From Streptococcus ruminicola (GTDB lineage Bacteria; Bacillota; Bacilli; Lactobacillales; Streptococcaceae), in assembly GCF_011387195.1 (NCBI RefSeq), contig NZ_CP046919.1, positions 1,054,001 to 1,118,000 of the forward strand: DNA of 64,000 nucleotides, given 5' to 3'. This document shows positions 44,201 to 52,585 of this stretch, piece by piece (position 1 is the first letter of the stretch; each line of letters opens with the position of its first letter). A program made the translations under genes and the position numbers. The notes below the pieces were generated by a model. It saw only the letters and a program-made list of their open reading frames with translations. It was not told the DNA's origin and searched no databases.

Positions 44201-45643
44201 AACTTCTCTGGTGATGACCAACCATCTGCCCACTTGGATGTTCGTGATATTTTCGGTGAACAATACGCTTTCCGTGCTGGAACGGTAGGTACTGTCGCTG
44301 ACCGTACGGCTTATGGATTTGTCAAAGGTTACGAACGTGACTATGGTAAGATGTATCCAGAAGCTGAAGTCGAACGATTGGCACAAGGTGCCGCAGGTGT
44401 GAAACGTACGACTGGACAACACCCAGGTGGTATCGTTGTTATTCCAAACTATATGGACGTTTATGATTTTACGCCAGTGCAATATCCAGCTGATGATTTA
44501 TCTGCTGAATGGCAAACCACTCACTTTAACTTCCACGATATCGATGAAAACGTCTTGAAACTTGATATCCTCGGACATGATGATCCGACGATGATTCGTA
44601 AGCTACAAGACTTGTCAGGTATTGATCCAAAAGATATTCCTGCTGATGATCCAGATGTTATGGCACTCTTCTCAGGTACTGAAGTGCTTGGTGTAACGCC
44701 TGAACAAATCGGAACACCGACAGGTATGCTTGGTATTCCAGAATTCGGTACAAACTTCGTTCGTGGGATGGTTGAAGAAACACATCCAACGACCTTTGCC
44801 GAATTACTTCAGTTATCTGGACTATCACATGGTACCGATGTTTGGCTTGGAAATGCCCAAGATTTGATTAAAGAAGGTATTGCCACACTGAAAACCGTTA
44901 TCGGTTGTCGTGACGATATCATGGTTTACCTCATGCACGCGGGACTAGATCCAAAAATGGCCTTTACCATCATGGAACGTGTGCGTAAAGGACGCTGGTT
45001 GAAGATTTCTGATGAAGAACGTAATGGCTATATCCAAGCTATGCGTGACAATAATGTGCCTGATTGGTACATCGAATCTTGTGGTAAAATCAAGTACATG
45101 TTCCCGAAAGCCCACGCGGCAGCCTACGTATTGATGGCCCTTCGTGTGGCCTACTTCAAGGTTCACTACCCACTTTATTATTACTGCGCTTATTTCTCAA
45201 TTCGTGCCAAAGCCTTTGATATCAAGACAATGAGTGCTGGTCTTGATGCCGTTAAAGAACGCATGGCAGAAATTTCAACCAAACGTAAAAATAACGAAGC
45301 TTCAAACGTTGAAATTGACCTTTACACAACACTTGAGCTTGTTAATGAAATGCTAGAACGCGGCTTTAAATTTGGTCAATTAGACCTTTACCGTAGTGAT
45401 GCAACAGAATTTATCATCGATGGTGACACACTCATCCCACCATTTGTAGCCATGGATGGTCTTGGTGAGAACGTTGCAAAACAAATCGTTAAAGCGCGTG
45501 AAGAAGGTGAATTCCTATCTAAAATGGAACTTCGCAAGCGCGGTGGTGTTTCAGCAACATTGGTCGATAAAATGGATGAAATGGGAATCCTTGGCAACAT
45601 GCCAGAAGATAACCAACTCAGTTTGTTTGACGATTTCTTCTAA
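41249..45643 (+). CDS. polC: DNA polymerase III alpha subunit, PolC type
   Basis: The 1464-residue replicative polymerase is typical of Gram-positive bacteria. In order it has an N-terminal region, an OB fold (about 235-330), a PHP domain whose start is [16 protein letters not shown], a DnaQ-like 3'-5' exonuclease inserted in it (FDVETTGL, about 430), the second PHP part, the polymerase domain, and a zinc-finger-like CPNCQHSEF with CPKCGTRY (about 930-960). [11 protein letters not shown] holds catalytic aspartates (about 978). The C-terminus ends [10 protein letters not shown], a clamp-binding type QLSLF motif. Full length. Confidence 0.97.
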   Translation: MSELFKKLMEQIDMPLEMRQSSAFSSADIREVKVHSVSRLWEFHFSFAEILPIEIYRELAYRLVNTFKQADITATFDIQAEKIDFSQPLLQAYYEEAFEHAPCDSASFKASFSKLKVSCDGEKLLIEAPAFVNNDHFRKNHLPNLARQFEAFGFGKVMVDMVSDEAMTQALREDFTTNREAMVEKAVQENREAVKSLEASMPPAEEAPKPKFDFKERAKQRRAGFENAEITPMVEITTEENRIVFEGMVFDVEKKTTRTGRHIINFKMTDYTSSFAMQKWAKDDEELKKYDMIAKGSWLRVRGNIENNNFTHALTMNVQDVKEIVHHDRKDLMPEDQKRVEFHAHTNMSTMDALPTVEELIDTAAKWGHKAVAITDHGNVQSFPHGYHRARKDGIKAIFGLEANIVEDKVPIAYNPVDLELNEATYVVFDVETTGLSAVHNDLIQIAASKMYKGNIVEQFDEFINPGHHLSAFTTELTGITDNHVRNAKPIEQVLQMFQDFCKDTVLVAHNATFDVGFMNANYKRHGMPTITQPVIDTLELARNLYPEYKRHGLGPLTKRFQVSLEHHHMANYDAEATGRLLFIFLKEARENHGLTNMMDLNTKLVAEDSYKKARVKHATIYVQNQTGLKNIFKLVSLSNVKYFEGVARIPRTVLDAHREGLLLGTACSEGEVFDAVLTSGVEKAVEVAKYYDFIEVMPPAIYAPLLAQGTIKDEEGIRQVIRDLIEVGRRLNKPVLATGNVHYIEPEDEIYREIIVRSLGQGAPINRPIGRGEDAQPAPLPKAHFRTTNEMLDEFAFLGEDVAYEIVVKNTNDFAERFEEIEVVKKDLYTPFLEKSEERVAEMTYQKAFEIYGNPLPDIVDRRIEKELTSILGNGFAVIYLASQMLVIRSNKRGYLVGSRGSVGSSFVATMIGITEVNPMPPHYVCPNCQHSEFITDGSVGSGYDLPNKDCPKCGTRYKKDGHDIPFETFLGFDGDKVPDIDLNFSGDDQPSAHLDVRDIFGEQYAFRAGTVGTVADRTAYGFVKGYERDYGKMYPEAEVERLAQGAAGVKRTTGQHPGGIVVIPNYMDVYDFTPVQYPADDLSAEWQTTHFNFHDIDENVLKLDILGHDDPTMIRKLQDLSGIDPKDIPADDPDVMALFSGTEVLGVTPEQIGTPTGMLGIPEFGTNFVRGMVEETHPTTFAELLQLSGLSHGTDVWLGNAQDLIKEGIATLKTVIGCRDDIMVYLMHAGLDPKMAFTIMERVRKGRWLKISDEERNGYIQAMRDNNVPDWYIESCGKIKYMFPKAHAAAYVLMALRVAYFKVHYPLYYYCAYFSIRAKAFDIKTMSAGLDAVKERMAEISTKRKNNEASNVEIDLYTTLELVNEMLERGFKFGQLDLYRSDATEFIIDGDTLIPPFVAMDGLGENVAKQIVKAREEGEFLSKMELRKRGGVSATLVDKMDEMGILGNMPEDNQLSLFDDFF

Positions 45644-45653
45644 TGAATAAATT

Positions 45654-45684
45654 AAAGCAGTTCTGATTTTCAGAACTGCTTTTT
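45654..45684 (+). terminator. Terminator after polC
   Basis: AAAGCAGTTCTG (45654-45665) pairs with CAGAACTGCTTT (45671-45682), followed by Ts. Confidence 0.93.
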
Positions 45685-45753
45685 GGTGTTAAATCTAGTA
45701 AATTTATCTCTCTAAAAAATGTCAAAAAACCTGTAAATATAGGACGAAAACGG

Positions 45754-45780
45754 TTGACAAATTATATATATATATATAAT
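45754..45780 (+). promoter_or_regulatory. Promoter with TA-repeat spacer
   Basis: A consensus -35 TTGACA (45754-45759) and -10 TATAAT (45775-45780) are 15 bases apart, two fewer than optimal. The spacer is an uninterrupted run of alternating T and A. One TA unit gained would give the ideal 17-base spacing. Confidence 0.75.
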
Positions 45781-45816
45781 AGGTTTGCAAAAATCCGAGA
45801 AAATGGAGGAGAAAAA

Positions 45817-46161
45817 ATGGATGAAATTGTCAAAAAATTTGCTGCTTTAGGAGTTCCAGGATTATTTTTATTAGTAGCGATGAGCGCAGCGAGTGCAAGT
45901 GGTTTAGTTGGTGCGGCGGTAATTACATCAGCGTTAGCCGCATTGGGTCCGTTTGGTATACTTGGAGGAGTAGCAACTTTAGGAGTTATAGGTCTATCAG
46001 CAGATAAGATTGCAGAATTTGGCTATGAAAAAGTTACTGTACTTGTTGTCAAAGAACAACTAAAAACTACTTCTAAACAAGATATGATTAAAAAAGTTAA
46101 AAAATACCCTGTTTCAAGTGGTATGAAATTAAAAATTATCGATTTTATTGAAAAAGCATAA
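45817..46161 (+). CDS. Small Gly/Ala-rich hydrophobic protein of unknown function
   Basis: This 114-residue protein starts MDEIVKKFAALGVPG with RBS GGAGGAG; upstream in-frame codons overlap the promoter and are rejected. Residues about 8-65 are strongly hydrophobic and rich in Gly and Ala (VPGLFLLVAMSAASASGLVG, then ALAALGPFGILGGVATLG), suggesting two or three tightly packed helices, perhaps in the membrane. The C-terminal third is basic (DMIKKVKKYPVSSGMKLKI). I do not recognise a family. A pore-forming or bacteriocin-like role is possible but unsupported. It stands alone between two terminators. Confidence 0.7.
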   Translation: MDEIVKKFAALGVPGLFLLVAMSAASASGLVGAAVITSALAALGPFGILGGVATLGVIGLSADKIAEFGYEKVTVLVVKEQLKTTSKQDMIKKVKKYPVSSGMKLKIIDFIEKA

Positions 46162-46173
46162 AAACGTAAAGCC

Positions 46174-46205
46174 AGAAGTTCTCGTAAGAGGACTTCTTTT
46201 TTTGA
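46174..46205 (+). terminator. Terminator after the small hydrophobic protein gene
   Basis: AGAAGTTCTC (46174-46183) pairs with GAGGACTTCT (46188-46197), followed by a long T-run. Confidence 0.9.
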
Positions 46206-46215
46206 GTTCATCTAT

Positions 46216-46244
46216 TTGTCAAAAGTACTGGTGAGTGATATGAT
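46216..46244 (+). promoter_or_regulatory. Promoter of the MarR gene
   Basis: TTGTCA (46216-46221), 17-base spacer, TATGAT (46239-46244). AAAAGTACT (46221-46229) in the spacer also occurs in the palindrome before the FMN reductase gene, so the MarR protein may bind both. Confidence 0.7.
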
Positions 46245-46269
46245 GTAAAAAAAGCAGAAAGAGGTAGCG

Positions 46270-46716
46270 ATGAGCGATTTCAAAAATACCGCTGTAAAAG
46301 CCATGGTTGTTTTGCGAAAAGCCTATCGAACAATTGATGCCAAGACTTCAGAATCGTTCAAAGAAGATGACTTGACGCAGACCCAATTTGGTGTTTTGGA
46401 TGTTCTTTATAGTAAAGGGCCTATGAAAATTGGCGAATTAATGGATAGTATTCTAGCGACTTCAGGCAATATGACGGTAGTAATTCGTAACATGGAGAAA
46501 AAAGGATGGGTGACACGCCACACTTGTCCTGACGACAAACGTGCTTATCTGGTTAGTTTGACTGATGTAGGTCGTCAAGTCATTGAGCATGCTTTGCCAC
46601 TTCACATGGCAAAAATTGAAGAGACTTTTTCAGTTTTAACTGAGGAAGAACAAGATCAATTAATACGACTTCTGAAAAAATTTAAACCGCGTGAGCATAT
46701 TAATTTACAAAAGTAG
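46270..46716 (+). CDS. MarR-family transcriptional regulator
   Basis: The 148-residue winged-helix regulator has the recognition region KIGELMDSILATSGNMTVVIRNM, split here as KIGELMDSILATSG and NMTVVIRNM (about 56-78), followed by the wing DDKRAYLVSLTDVGR. Similar streptococcal MarR proteins sit next to flavin reductases. It probably controls itself and the next gene through sites sharing AAAAGTACT. RBS AAAGAGGTAGCG. Confidence 0.85.
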   Translation: MSDFKNTAVKAMVVLRKAYRTIDAKTSESFKEDDLTQTQFGVLDVLYSKGPMKIGELMDSILATSGNMTVVIRNMEKKGWVTRHTCPDDKRAYLVSLTDVGRQVIEHALPLHMAKIEETFSVLTEEEQDQLIRLLKKFKPREHINLQK

Positions 46717-46743
46717 CAATAATTCGTACAATGACAATATAGA

Positions 46744-46773
46744 AAAAGTACTATTTAGTGATAAATAACTTTT
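46744..46773 (+). promoter_or_regulatory. Candidate MarR operator before the FMN reductase gene
   Basis: AAAAGTACTATTTA and TAAATAACTTTT form an imperfect palindrome around GTGA. Its left half contains AAAAGTACT, also seen in the MarR promoter. Confidence 0.55.
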
Positions 46774-46807
46774 AACAGACTAATTAACCTTAAAAGGGAG
46801 ATATATA

Positions 46808-47353
46808 ATGAAAAAAATTCTATTTGTTGTTGGTTCATTACGTGAGGGATCTTTTGATCAACAATTTGCTCAAAACGCTGAAAAAGCACTTGAAGGCAAA
46901 GCAGAAGTATCATACCTAGACTGGTCACAAGTTCCAGTCTTTTCACAAGATTTGGAAGCTAACACACCAGCTGCTGTGCAAGCTGCACGTGACGCTGTCT
47001 TGGCAGCTGATGCTATCTGGTTCTTCTCACCAGTTTATAACTTTGCGATTCCTGGTTCAGTGAAGAACTTGCTTGACTGGTTGAGCCGTGCGCTCGATCT
47101 TTCAGACCCAACAGGTCCATCAGCCCTTAATGAAAAAGTGACAACTGTTTCTATCCTTGCAAATGGTGGACACGAAGCTGTAGCCGATGCTTACCGTGCT
47201 TTGTTCCCATTCATCCGCACAAAATTTGTTGATGAAATCACAACAACACGTGTGAACGACTCTGCATGGGCAGATGGCAAATTTATCGCAACTGATGAGG
47301 TTCTTGCTAACCTTGACAAACAAGCTCAAGCACTTCTTGCTGCGCTTGATTAA
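46808..47353 (+). CDS. NADPH-dependent FMN reductase family protein
   Basis: The 181-residue flavodoxin-like oxidoreductase has the FMN phosphate loop VVGSLREGSFDQQ (about 7-19) and the conserved FFSPVYNFAIPGSVKNLLDW (about 75-94). Members reduce FMN, quinones, azo dyes or chromate with NADPH. The preceding MarR gene suggests control by electrophiles or oxidants; that is inference. RBS AAAAGGGAG. Confidence 0.88.
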   Translation: MKKILFVVGSLREGSFDQQFAQNAEKALEGKAEVSYLDWSQVPVFSQDLEANTPAAVQAARDAVLAADAIWFFSPVYNFAIPGSVKNLLDWLSRALDLSDPTGPSALNEKVTTVSILANGGHEAVADAYRALFPFIRTKFVDEITTTRVNDSAWADGKFIATDEVLANLDKQAQALLAALD

Positions 47354-47381
47354 TCTAAGTTTTACCATTTAACAAATCCAT

Positions 47382-47465
47382 AGGTGAGTCAGGTTTTCCT
47401 ATTTTAGCTTAGCTCACCTTTATCACAGTCATATTGGTTTAGCCTTTCAATATCAAAAACTGTGA
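47382..47465 (+). other. Two stem-loops of unknown role
   Basis: AGGTGAG (47382-47388) pairs with CTCACCT (47413-47419), and TCACAGT (47423-47429) pairs with ACTGTGA (47459-47465), the latter with ATATTG/CAATAT pairing inside. They fill the gap after the FMN reductase gene and before the terminator. No reading frame or known RNA was recognised. Confidence 0.45.
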
Positions 47466-47470
47466 CATAT

Positions 47471-47505
47471 AAAAAGCCTGGGATTTTAACATCCTAGGCC
47501 TTTTT
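47471..47505. terminator. Terminator after FMN reductase gene
   Basis: AAAAAGCCTGGGAT pairs with ATCCTAGGCCTTTTT. It has A- and T-runs on both sides and can work in both directions. Confidence 0.85.
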
Positions 47506-47511
47506 GTTCAC

Positions 47512-47537
47512 AAAAAAAGAGAGGATTTCCTCTCTTT
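47512..47537 (-). terminator. def terminator
   Basis: AAAGAGAGGA (47516-47525) pairs with TCCTCTCTTT (47528-47537). On the minus strand the stem is followed by a T-run. It starts six bases after the def stop codon. Confidence 0.88.
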
Positions 47538-47542
47538 ATGGT

Positions 47543-48157
47543 TTATTCGACAATTAGCATACCATCTTTAACAGCAAATGGGTTCTTTTCGTTGATGCGG
47601 TCGTAGAACATGATACCATTTGTGTGGTCAATTTCGTGTTGGACAACGATTGAGTTGTAACCTTTAAGTTTGATGCGGTGTTTTTCACCGTTTTTATCAA
47701 AGTATTCAACAGTAACACGAGAGTGACGGACAACGTATCCTTCCACAACGCGGTCAACTGACAAGCATCCTTCACCATCAGCAAGTGCAGCGTCTTGAAC
47801 AGAGTGTGAGACAACTTTTGGATTGTACATCACTTCTTGTAAGCTGTAAGCTTCTTTTGGTGGGTTACCATCTTTGTCTTCCATGTTTGGAACAAGAACA
47901 GCAATAATACGTTTTGAAACGTTCAATTGTGGTGCTGCCAAGCCAACACCTCCGCGCAAGCCCATTTTTTCAGCTGTTACAGGATCTTGAGAGTTTTTCA
48001 AGAACTGCATCATTTTTTCACCTAAGATGATTTCTTCATCAGATAATGGGAATGTGACATCGTCACAAACTTTACGCAAAGTTGGATGACCTTCGCGAAT
48101 AATATCGTTCATATTGATTAAATGACTTGGTTTTGCTAATTTTTCAATAACTGACAT
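47543..48157 (-). CDS. def: Peptide deformylase
   Basis: The 204-residue metalloenzyme removes the formyl group from new proteins. The three active-site blocks are [10 protein letters not shown] (about 69-78), EGCLSV (about 128-133) and QHEIDHTNG (about 173-181), the last two giving the metal ligands Cys and two His. This is the longer type 2 form usual in Gram-positive bacteria. RBS GAGGAGAAAAC. It stands as a single-gene unit with its own terminator. Confidence 0.95.
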   Translation of the reverse strand: MSVIEKLAKPSHLINMNDIIREGHPTLRKVCDDVTFPLSDEEIILGEKMMQFLKNSQDPVTAEKMGLRGGVGLAAPQLNVSKRIIAVLVPNMEDKDGNPPKEAYSLQEVMYNPKVVSHSVQDAALADGEGCLSVDRVVEGYVVRHSRVTVEYFDKNGEKHRIKLKGYNSIVVQHEIDHTNGIMFYDRINEKNPFAVKDGMLIVE

Positions 48158-48223
48158 GTTTTCTCCTCAAATTATTCTATATAACACTATAGCATAAAAA
48201 TGCTTAACGAGAAAGTTATTGGC

Positions 48224-48868
48224 TTAGTTAGTGATCTTCAAGTCGATGAGTTGTGCCATATCTTTGATATAATAGTTAGGGCGACGTTTTTCAATAATGC
48301 CTAAATCGATAAATTCATGAATCACACGAAGTAAATGACGGTAGCTAACGCTGAATGAATCAGCAAGGCTAGTCAATTCTAACTTGAAGACGCCTTTGTC
48401 TTCAATCGCCAAGATGTGAGTGGCTAGACGTTCTTTAAGTGTGTAATTCAAATTCGTAGAAGCACGGATATTTTGCTCATAAAGTGATTGAGCGAGTCCT
48501 CTACTAAGATTTAGAAGCAAATCATTATCAGCTAATAATTCCTCGCGAATCCCAGTTAAAGGGAGTTGGATGACTAATGTATCCTCAAGAGCGACAACTG
48601 AAGACACGATTGGCTGATCAGTTAATAATTCAATATCTCCGATAAGCGTAGGTTTTTCTTTGATATCTAAAATATGCTCTTTTCCGTTAAATAAGCGACG
48701 AACAATTTTTAATTTTCCTTTTGCAAAATAAGAGAGTGCTGTCAAAGCTTCTCCTTGGTGACAAATGGCATCTCCAGCAACTAATTCGCGGACTTGCAAT
48801 TTATCAAAATAATGTCTCGGAAAGATTTTTTCAAGCTGATAGTCTTGGATATACTTTTCTAAAGACAC
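48224..48868 (-). CDS. Crp/Fnr-family regulator
   Basis: The 214-residue regulator has an N-terminal cyclic-nucleotide-binding-like domain (about 15-130) and a C-terminal helix-turn-helix (LTSLADSFSVSYRHLLRVIHEF, shown as LADSFSVSYRHLLRV). The GTG at 48868 follows AAAGGAGG; an upstream ATG at 48898 would place the RBS inside the gene. No cysteine cluster for an iron-sulfur centre is visible, so it is not FNR proper. It resembles YeiL-type regulators. It is divergent from the MFS gene, which it may control. Confidence 0.8.
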   Translation of the reverse strand: MSLEKYIQDYQLEKIFPRHYFDKLQVRELVAGDAICHQGEALTALSYFAKGKLKIVRRLFNGKEHILDIKEKPTLIGDIELLTDQPIVSSVVALEDTLVIQLPLTGIREELLADNDLLLNLSRGLAQSLYEQNIRASTNLNYTLKERLATHILAIEDKGVFKLELTSLADSFSVSYRHLLRVIHEFIDLGIIEKRRPNYYIKDMAQLIDLKITN

Positions 48869-48959
48869 ACAGACCTCCTTTGTTATGACAAAAGTCATAT
48901 TTTTATGCGCTAACTTTGATTATACTGGAAATGGAGAAAAAAACAAGTAAGGAGTTTCT

Positions 48960-50123
48960 ATGAAAACATTTTTGGAGAAATTTAGTCTCCTATCTCTATC
49001 TTTGATGCTGGTTTCGACGTTATCTCCGTCGACAGCATTACCCCAAATGATTACAACATTTCATCAGCAAGGATACGCTGCTAGTCAGGTGGAATTTCTA
49101 TTTTCACTATCATCTTTTGCGATTCTTGCCATGTTGTTACTAAATCCAATTATCGAACGTCTAATCTCTGAACGTCTCAGTATCATCTTAGGTCTTCTTT
49201 TGATTGCCTTTGGTGGTAGTATGCCAGTCGTTTTTCAGACATATTCATTAGTTTTTGTATCACGTATTTTGCTTGGTATCGGGATTGGTTTGATCAATTC
49301 TCGTGCCATCAGTATTATCAGTGAGACTTATGCTGGACGTGAGCAAGCACAGATGCTCGGTCTTCGTGGTTCTTTTGAAATTATTGGTAATGCCTTGTTG
49401 ACCATGATTGTTGGTTTCATTGTTGTTCTTGGCTGGTCATGGACATTTAGTGTTTACTTATTTGCTTTGCCAATTCTTGCTGTTTACCTCATTTTTGCAC
49501 CAAAACCTAAGGTTGAAGTAGAAGAACTACAACAAGATGAGACTCGTGCTAAATTTAGAAAAGAAGATATCTTGTATATCGTCGGACTATCTTTATTGGC
49601 AGGTTTTGTTATTAACATCAATAGTGCGAACAGCCTTCGAATCCCAGTTATTGTTGACCAATTGCATCTTGGAAGTCCTCGTCAAGCCAGCTTAATCTTG
49701 AGTGGCATGATGCTTATGGGAATTCTTTCAGGAATTTGTTTTGAAGGTTTGCTTGGACGCTTTAGCAAAAACTTGATTACCATTTCAATGATTCCATTTG
49801 CTCTTGGACTATTTATGGTAGGTTTTGCTAACAATCTTTGGGTGATGCTAATCGGTGCAATGCTATCAGGCTTCTGGTACAGTATTGTGGTTACCTGCGT
49901 CTTTAGTGATGTTTCAACTAACGTTTCACCGCAATTAATCGGAAATGCGACTACGCTTATCTTGATTTTCTGTAATCTTGGTGGGGCAAGCGCAGCAATT
50001 GTTTTGAACCTCTTCTCAAAATTTAGCCCACAACCAGGCTTTGCCTTTATCATTTACGCTGTTATCAGCTTGGTTATTTGCCTAGGTTTGATTATTAAAA
50101 CACGCTTTTTAACAAAAAAATAG
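48960..50123 (+). CDS. MFS transporter, 3' end at the Tn916 junction
   Basis: This 387-residue major facilitator transporter has about 12 membrane helices. The loop between helices 2 and 3 is NPIIERLISERLSIILG, and SRILLGIGIGLINSRAISI follows. Substrate unknown. RBS AAGGAG. The gene ends TTTTTAACAAAAAAATAG, and the sequence from about AAAAAAATAGCAT onward looks like the end of Tn916. The stop codon, and perhaps the last one or two Lys codons, may thus come from the transposon. The original protein could have been slightly longer. Confidence 0.85.
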   Translation: MKTFLEKFSLLSLSLMLVSTLSPSTALPQMITTFHQQGYAASQVEFLFSLSSFAILAMLLLNPIIERLISERLSIILGLLLIAFGGSMPVVFQTYSLVFVSRILLGIGIGLINSRAISIISETYAGREQAQMLGLRGSFEIIGNALLTMIVGFIVVLGWSWTFSVYLFALPILAVYLIFAPKPKVEVEELQQDETRAKFRKEDILYIVGLSLLAGFVININSANSLRIPVIVDQLHLGSPRQASLILSGMMLMGILSGICFEGLLGRFSKNLITISMIPFALGLFMVGFANNLWVMLIGAMLSGFWYSIVVTCVFSDVSTNVSPQLIGNATTLILIFCNLGGASAAIVLNLFSKFSPQPGFAFIIYAVISLVICLGLIIKTRFLTKK

Positions 50124-50188
50124 CATAAAAATCTAGTTATCCGCATAAAAACTGGACTTATCACACTTTATCAAGGTCAAAACCACTC

Positions 50189-50210
50189 AATTTACTACTA
50201 ATTTACTACT
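50189..50210. repeat. Two tandem DR2-type integrase arm-binding sites
   Basis: AATTTACTACT occurs twice in direct succession (50189-50199, 50200-50210). Read on the other strand it is AGTAGTAAATT, the core bound by the N-terminal domain of Tn916 integrase. Its presence marks the left arm of the transposon. Confidence 0.85.
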
Positions 50211-50294
50211 TATGAATGAGCTTTGATACGACGATTTATCCTTGAAAAGTGAAGATATAAAGATACTTCCAATAAAATTTGAATATTTAATAGG

Positions 50295-50328
50295 TAGACA
50301 CTTCAAAAAATGAGGTGTCTATTTTTTT
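50295..50328 (+). terminator. Intrinsic terminator at the left arm of Tn916
   Basis: TAGACACTTCA (50295-50305) pairs with TGAGGTGTCTA (50311-50321), followed by seven T. It precedes the transfer genes and could stop outside transcription or attenuate transcripts that cross the joined ends of the circular form. Confidence 0.85.
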
Positions 50329-50354
50329 ACCCGATTTTGAAAGGAAGTGAACTT

Positions 50355-50429
50355 ATGAAAACAAAAAATCAAGAATCAAAAGGTCGTTCCCCACTCTTTA
50401 AGACCATCAAACATTCATTCAGCCAATAA
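50355..50429 (+). CDS. Short leader-like ORF (24 residues) before orf23
   Basis: ATG at 50355 follows AAAGGAAGTGAACTT. The product MKTKNQESKGRSPLFK and eight more residues is basic. It corresponds in position to the start of the Tn916 transfer operon, between the terminator and orf23. Whether it is the annotated orf24 or only a leader peptide cannot be decided here. Confidence 0.5.
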   Translation: MKTKNQESKGRSPLFKTIKHSFSQ

Positions 50430-50451
50430 AAAAGAAAGGATAGGTAAAAAT

Positions 50452-50766
50452 ATGGAACTTAAATTTGTGATTCCCAACATGGAAAAAACATTCGGCAATT
50501 TAGAATTTGCTGGCGAGGATAAAGTCGTTCAGCGAAGAATCAACGGACGGCTAACTGTCTTATCAAGAAGCTATAATCTCTATTCTGATGTTCAAAGAGC
50601 AGATGATATTGTGGTGGTGCTTCCTGCTGAAGCTGGCGAAAAACATTTCGGCTTTGAGGAACGTGTGAAGTTAGTCAATCCACGTATTACCGCAGAGGGC
50701 TACAAAATCGGCACTCGTGGTTTTACAAATTACCTTTTACATGCTGACGACATGATAAAAGAATAA
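50452..50766 (+). CDS. orf23: Tn916 Orf23, YdcP/DUF961 family
   Basis: The 104-residue protein of the YdcP-like family is found at the start of transfer modules of Tn916-type elements. It is homologous to the next gene product (both have LEF/LKFxxxxK-type starts and end near NYLLHADDMI or DWYIKADDIV). Function in conjugation is not established; it may be involved with the relaxosome. RBS AAAGGATAGG. Confidence 0.92.
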   Translation: MELKFVIPNMEKTFGNLEFAGEDKVVQRRINGRLTVLSRSYNLYSDVQRADDIVVVLPAEAGEKHFGFEERVKLVNPRITAEGYKIGTRGFTNYLLHADDMIKE

Positions 50767-50781
50767 AGAAAGAGAGGAAAA

Positions 50782-51168
50782 ATGATGAGATTAGCAAATG
50801 GCATTGTATTAGATAAAGACACGACTTTTGGAGAATTGAAATTCTCTGCTCTACGTCGTGAAGTGAGAATCCAAAATGAAGACGGGTCGGTTTCAGATGA
50901 AATCAAGGAACGTACCTATGACTTAAAATCCAAAGGACAAGGACGCATGATTCAAGTAAGTATTCCTGCCAGCGTGCCTTTGAAAGAGTTTGATTATAAC
51001 GCACGGGTGGAACTTATCAATCCCATTGCGGACACCGTTGCTACTGCCACCTATCAAGGAGCAGATGTTGACTGGTATATCAAGGCAGACGATATTGTGC
51101 TGACAAAGGATTCTAGTTCATTCAAAGCTCAACCACAAGCAAAGAAAGAACCGACACAAGACAAATAG
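50782..51168 (+). CDS. orf22: Tn916 Orf22, YdcP/DUF961 family
   Basis: The 128-residue paralogue of Orf23 has the conserved pattern RTYDLKSKGQGRMIQVSIPA and a hydrophilic Lys/Gln-rich tail. It starts 15 bases after orf23 (RBS AGAGAGG). Two adjacent ATG codons are possible (50782, 50785). Confidence 0.92.
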   Translation: MMRLANGIVLDKDTTFGELKFSALRREVRIQNEDGSVSDEIKERTYDLKSKGQGRMIQVSIPASVPLKEFDYNARVELINPIADTVATATYQGADVDWYIKADDIVLTKDSSSFKAQPQAKKEPTQDK

Positions 51169-51196
51169 TCGCTAGGTAGAAAGGAGACTTTTTCGC

Positions 51197-52582
51197 ATGA
51201 AACAGCGTGGTAAAAGGATTCGCCCATCTGGTAAAGATTTAGTCTTTCATTTTACGATAGCGTCACTCCTGCCTGTTTTCCTGCTGGTTGTCGGACTGTT
51301 TCATGTGAAGACAATCCAGCAGATCAACTGGCAGGATTTTAACCTATCACAAGCAGATAAGATTGACATTCCCTATTTAATTATCAGTTTCAGTGTCGCA
51401 ATTCTTATCTGCTTGCTGGTAGCGTTTGTATTCAAACGGGTTCGCTATGATACGGTTAAACAACTTTACCACCGTCAAAAACTGGCAAAGATGATACTTG
51501 AAAACAAGTGGTATGAATCTGAACAGGTCAAAACAGAGGGTTTCTTTAAAGATAGTGCTGGTCGTACAAAGGAAAAGATAACCTACTTCCCTAAAATGTA
51601 TTATCGACTTAAAAATGGCTTGATACAGATACGGGTGGAAATCACGCTGGGAAAATATCAAGACCAACTCTTACACTTGGAAAAGAAATTAGAGAGTGGC
51701 TTGTACTGTGAGCTGACGGATAAAGAGTTAAAGGATTCCTATGTGGAATATACTTTGCTCTATGACACCATAGCCAGTCGTATTTCTATTGATGAAGTAG
51801 AAGCTAAAGATGGTAAACTTCGCTTAATGAAAAACGTATGGTGGGAATATGATAAGCTCCCTCATATGTTGATTGCTGGTGGTACAGGTGGCGGTAAAAC
51901 TTACTTTATACTGACACTGATTGAAGCCTTGCTTCATACAGATTCAAAACTGTATATTCTTGACCCGAAAAATGCTGATCTTGCGGACTTAGGTTCTGTG
52001 ATGGCAAATGTCTACTATAGAAAAGAAGACTTGCTTTCTTGCATTGAAACATTCTATGAAGAAATGATGAAACGTAGTGAGGAAATGAAGCAGATGAAGA
52101 ACTATAAGACTGGCAAAAATTATGCTTACTTAGGTCTCCCGGCACACTTCTTAATCTTTGATGAATACGTCGCTTTCATGGAAATGCTGGGAACAAAAGA
52201 AAACACCGCAGTTATGAATAAGCTGAAACAGATTGTCATGTTAGGTCGTCAAGCTGGCTTCTTTCTAATACTGGCTTGTCAACGTCCAGACGTAAAATAT
52301 TTAGGCGACGGAATCCGTGATCAGTTTAATTTCAGAGTGGCTTTAGGTCGTATGTCTGAAATGGGCTATGGCATGATGTTTGGCAGTGACGTACAAAAGG
52401 ATTTCTTCTTAAAGCGAATCAAAGGTCGTGGCTATGTTGATGTAGGAACAAGTGTCATATCAGAGTTTTATACTCCCCTTGTACCAAAAGGATATGATTT
52501 CTTGGAGGAAATTAAAAAGTTATCCAACAGCAGACAGTCCACGCAGGCGACGTGCGAAGCGGAAGTCGCAGGTGTGGACTGA
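51197..52582 (+). CDS. orf21: Tn916 Orf21, FtsK/SpoIIIE coupling ATPase
   Basis: This 461-residue coupling protein brings the relaxase-DNA complex to the mating channel. Two N-terminal membrane helices (about 15-35 and 55-75) precede the FtsK-like ATPase domain with Walker A GGTGGGKT (about 230-237) and Walker B LIFDEYVAF. The equivalent proteins are TcpA and YdcQ/ConQ. The 3' end is followed by oriT. Confidence 0.95.
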   Translation: MKQRGKRIRPSGKDLVFHFTIASLLPVFLLVVGLFHVKTIQQINWQDFNLSQADKIDIPYLIISFSVAILICLLVAFVFKRVRYDTVKQLYHRQKLAKMILENKWYESEQVKTEGFFKDSAGRTKEKITYFPKMYYRLKNGLIQIRVEITLGKYQDQLLHLEKKLESGLYCELTDKELKDSYVEYTLLYDTIASRISIDEVEAKDGKLRLMKNVWWEYDKLPHMLIAGGTGGGKTYFILTLIEALLHTDSKLYILDPKNADLADLGSVMANVYYRKEDLLSCIETFYEEMMKRSEEMKQMKNYKTGKNYAYLGLPAHFLIFDEYVAFMEMLGTKENTAVMNKLKQIVMLGRQAGFFLILACQRPDVKYLGDGIRDQFNFRVALGRMSEMGYGMMFGSDVQKDFFLKRIKGRGYVDVGTSVISEFYTPLVPKGYDFLEEIKKLSNSRQSTQATCEAEVAGVD

Positions 52583-52585
52583 TCT

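Noticed and set aside
44066..44482. 138-codon minus-strand frame inside polC
   Set aside because: Lies wholly across essential PolC motifs on the other strand.
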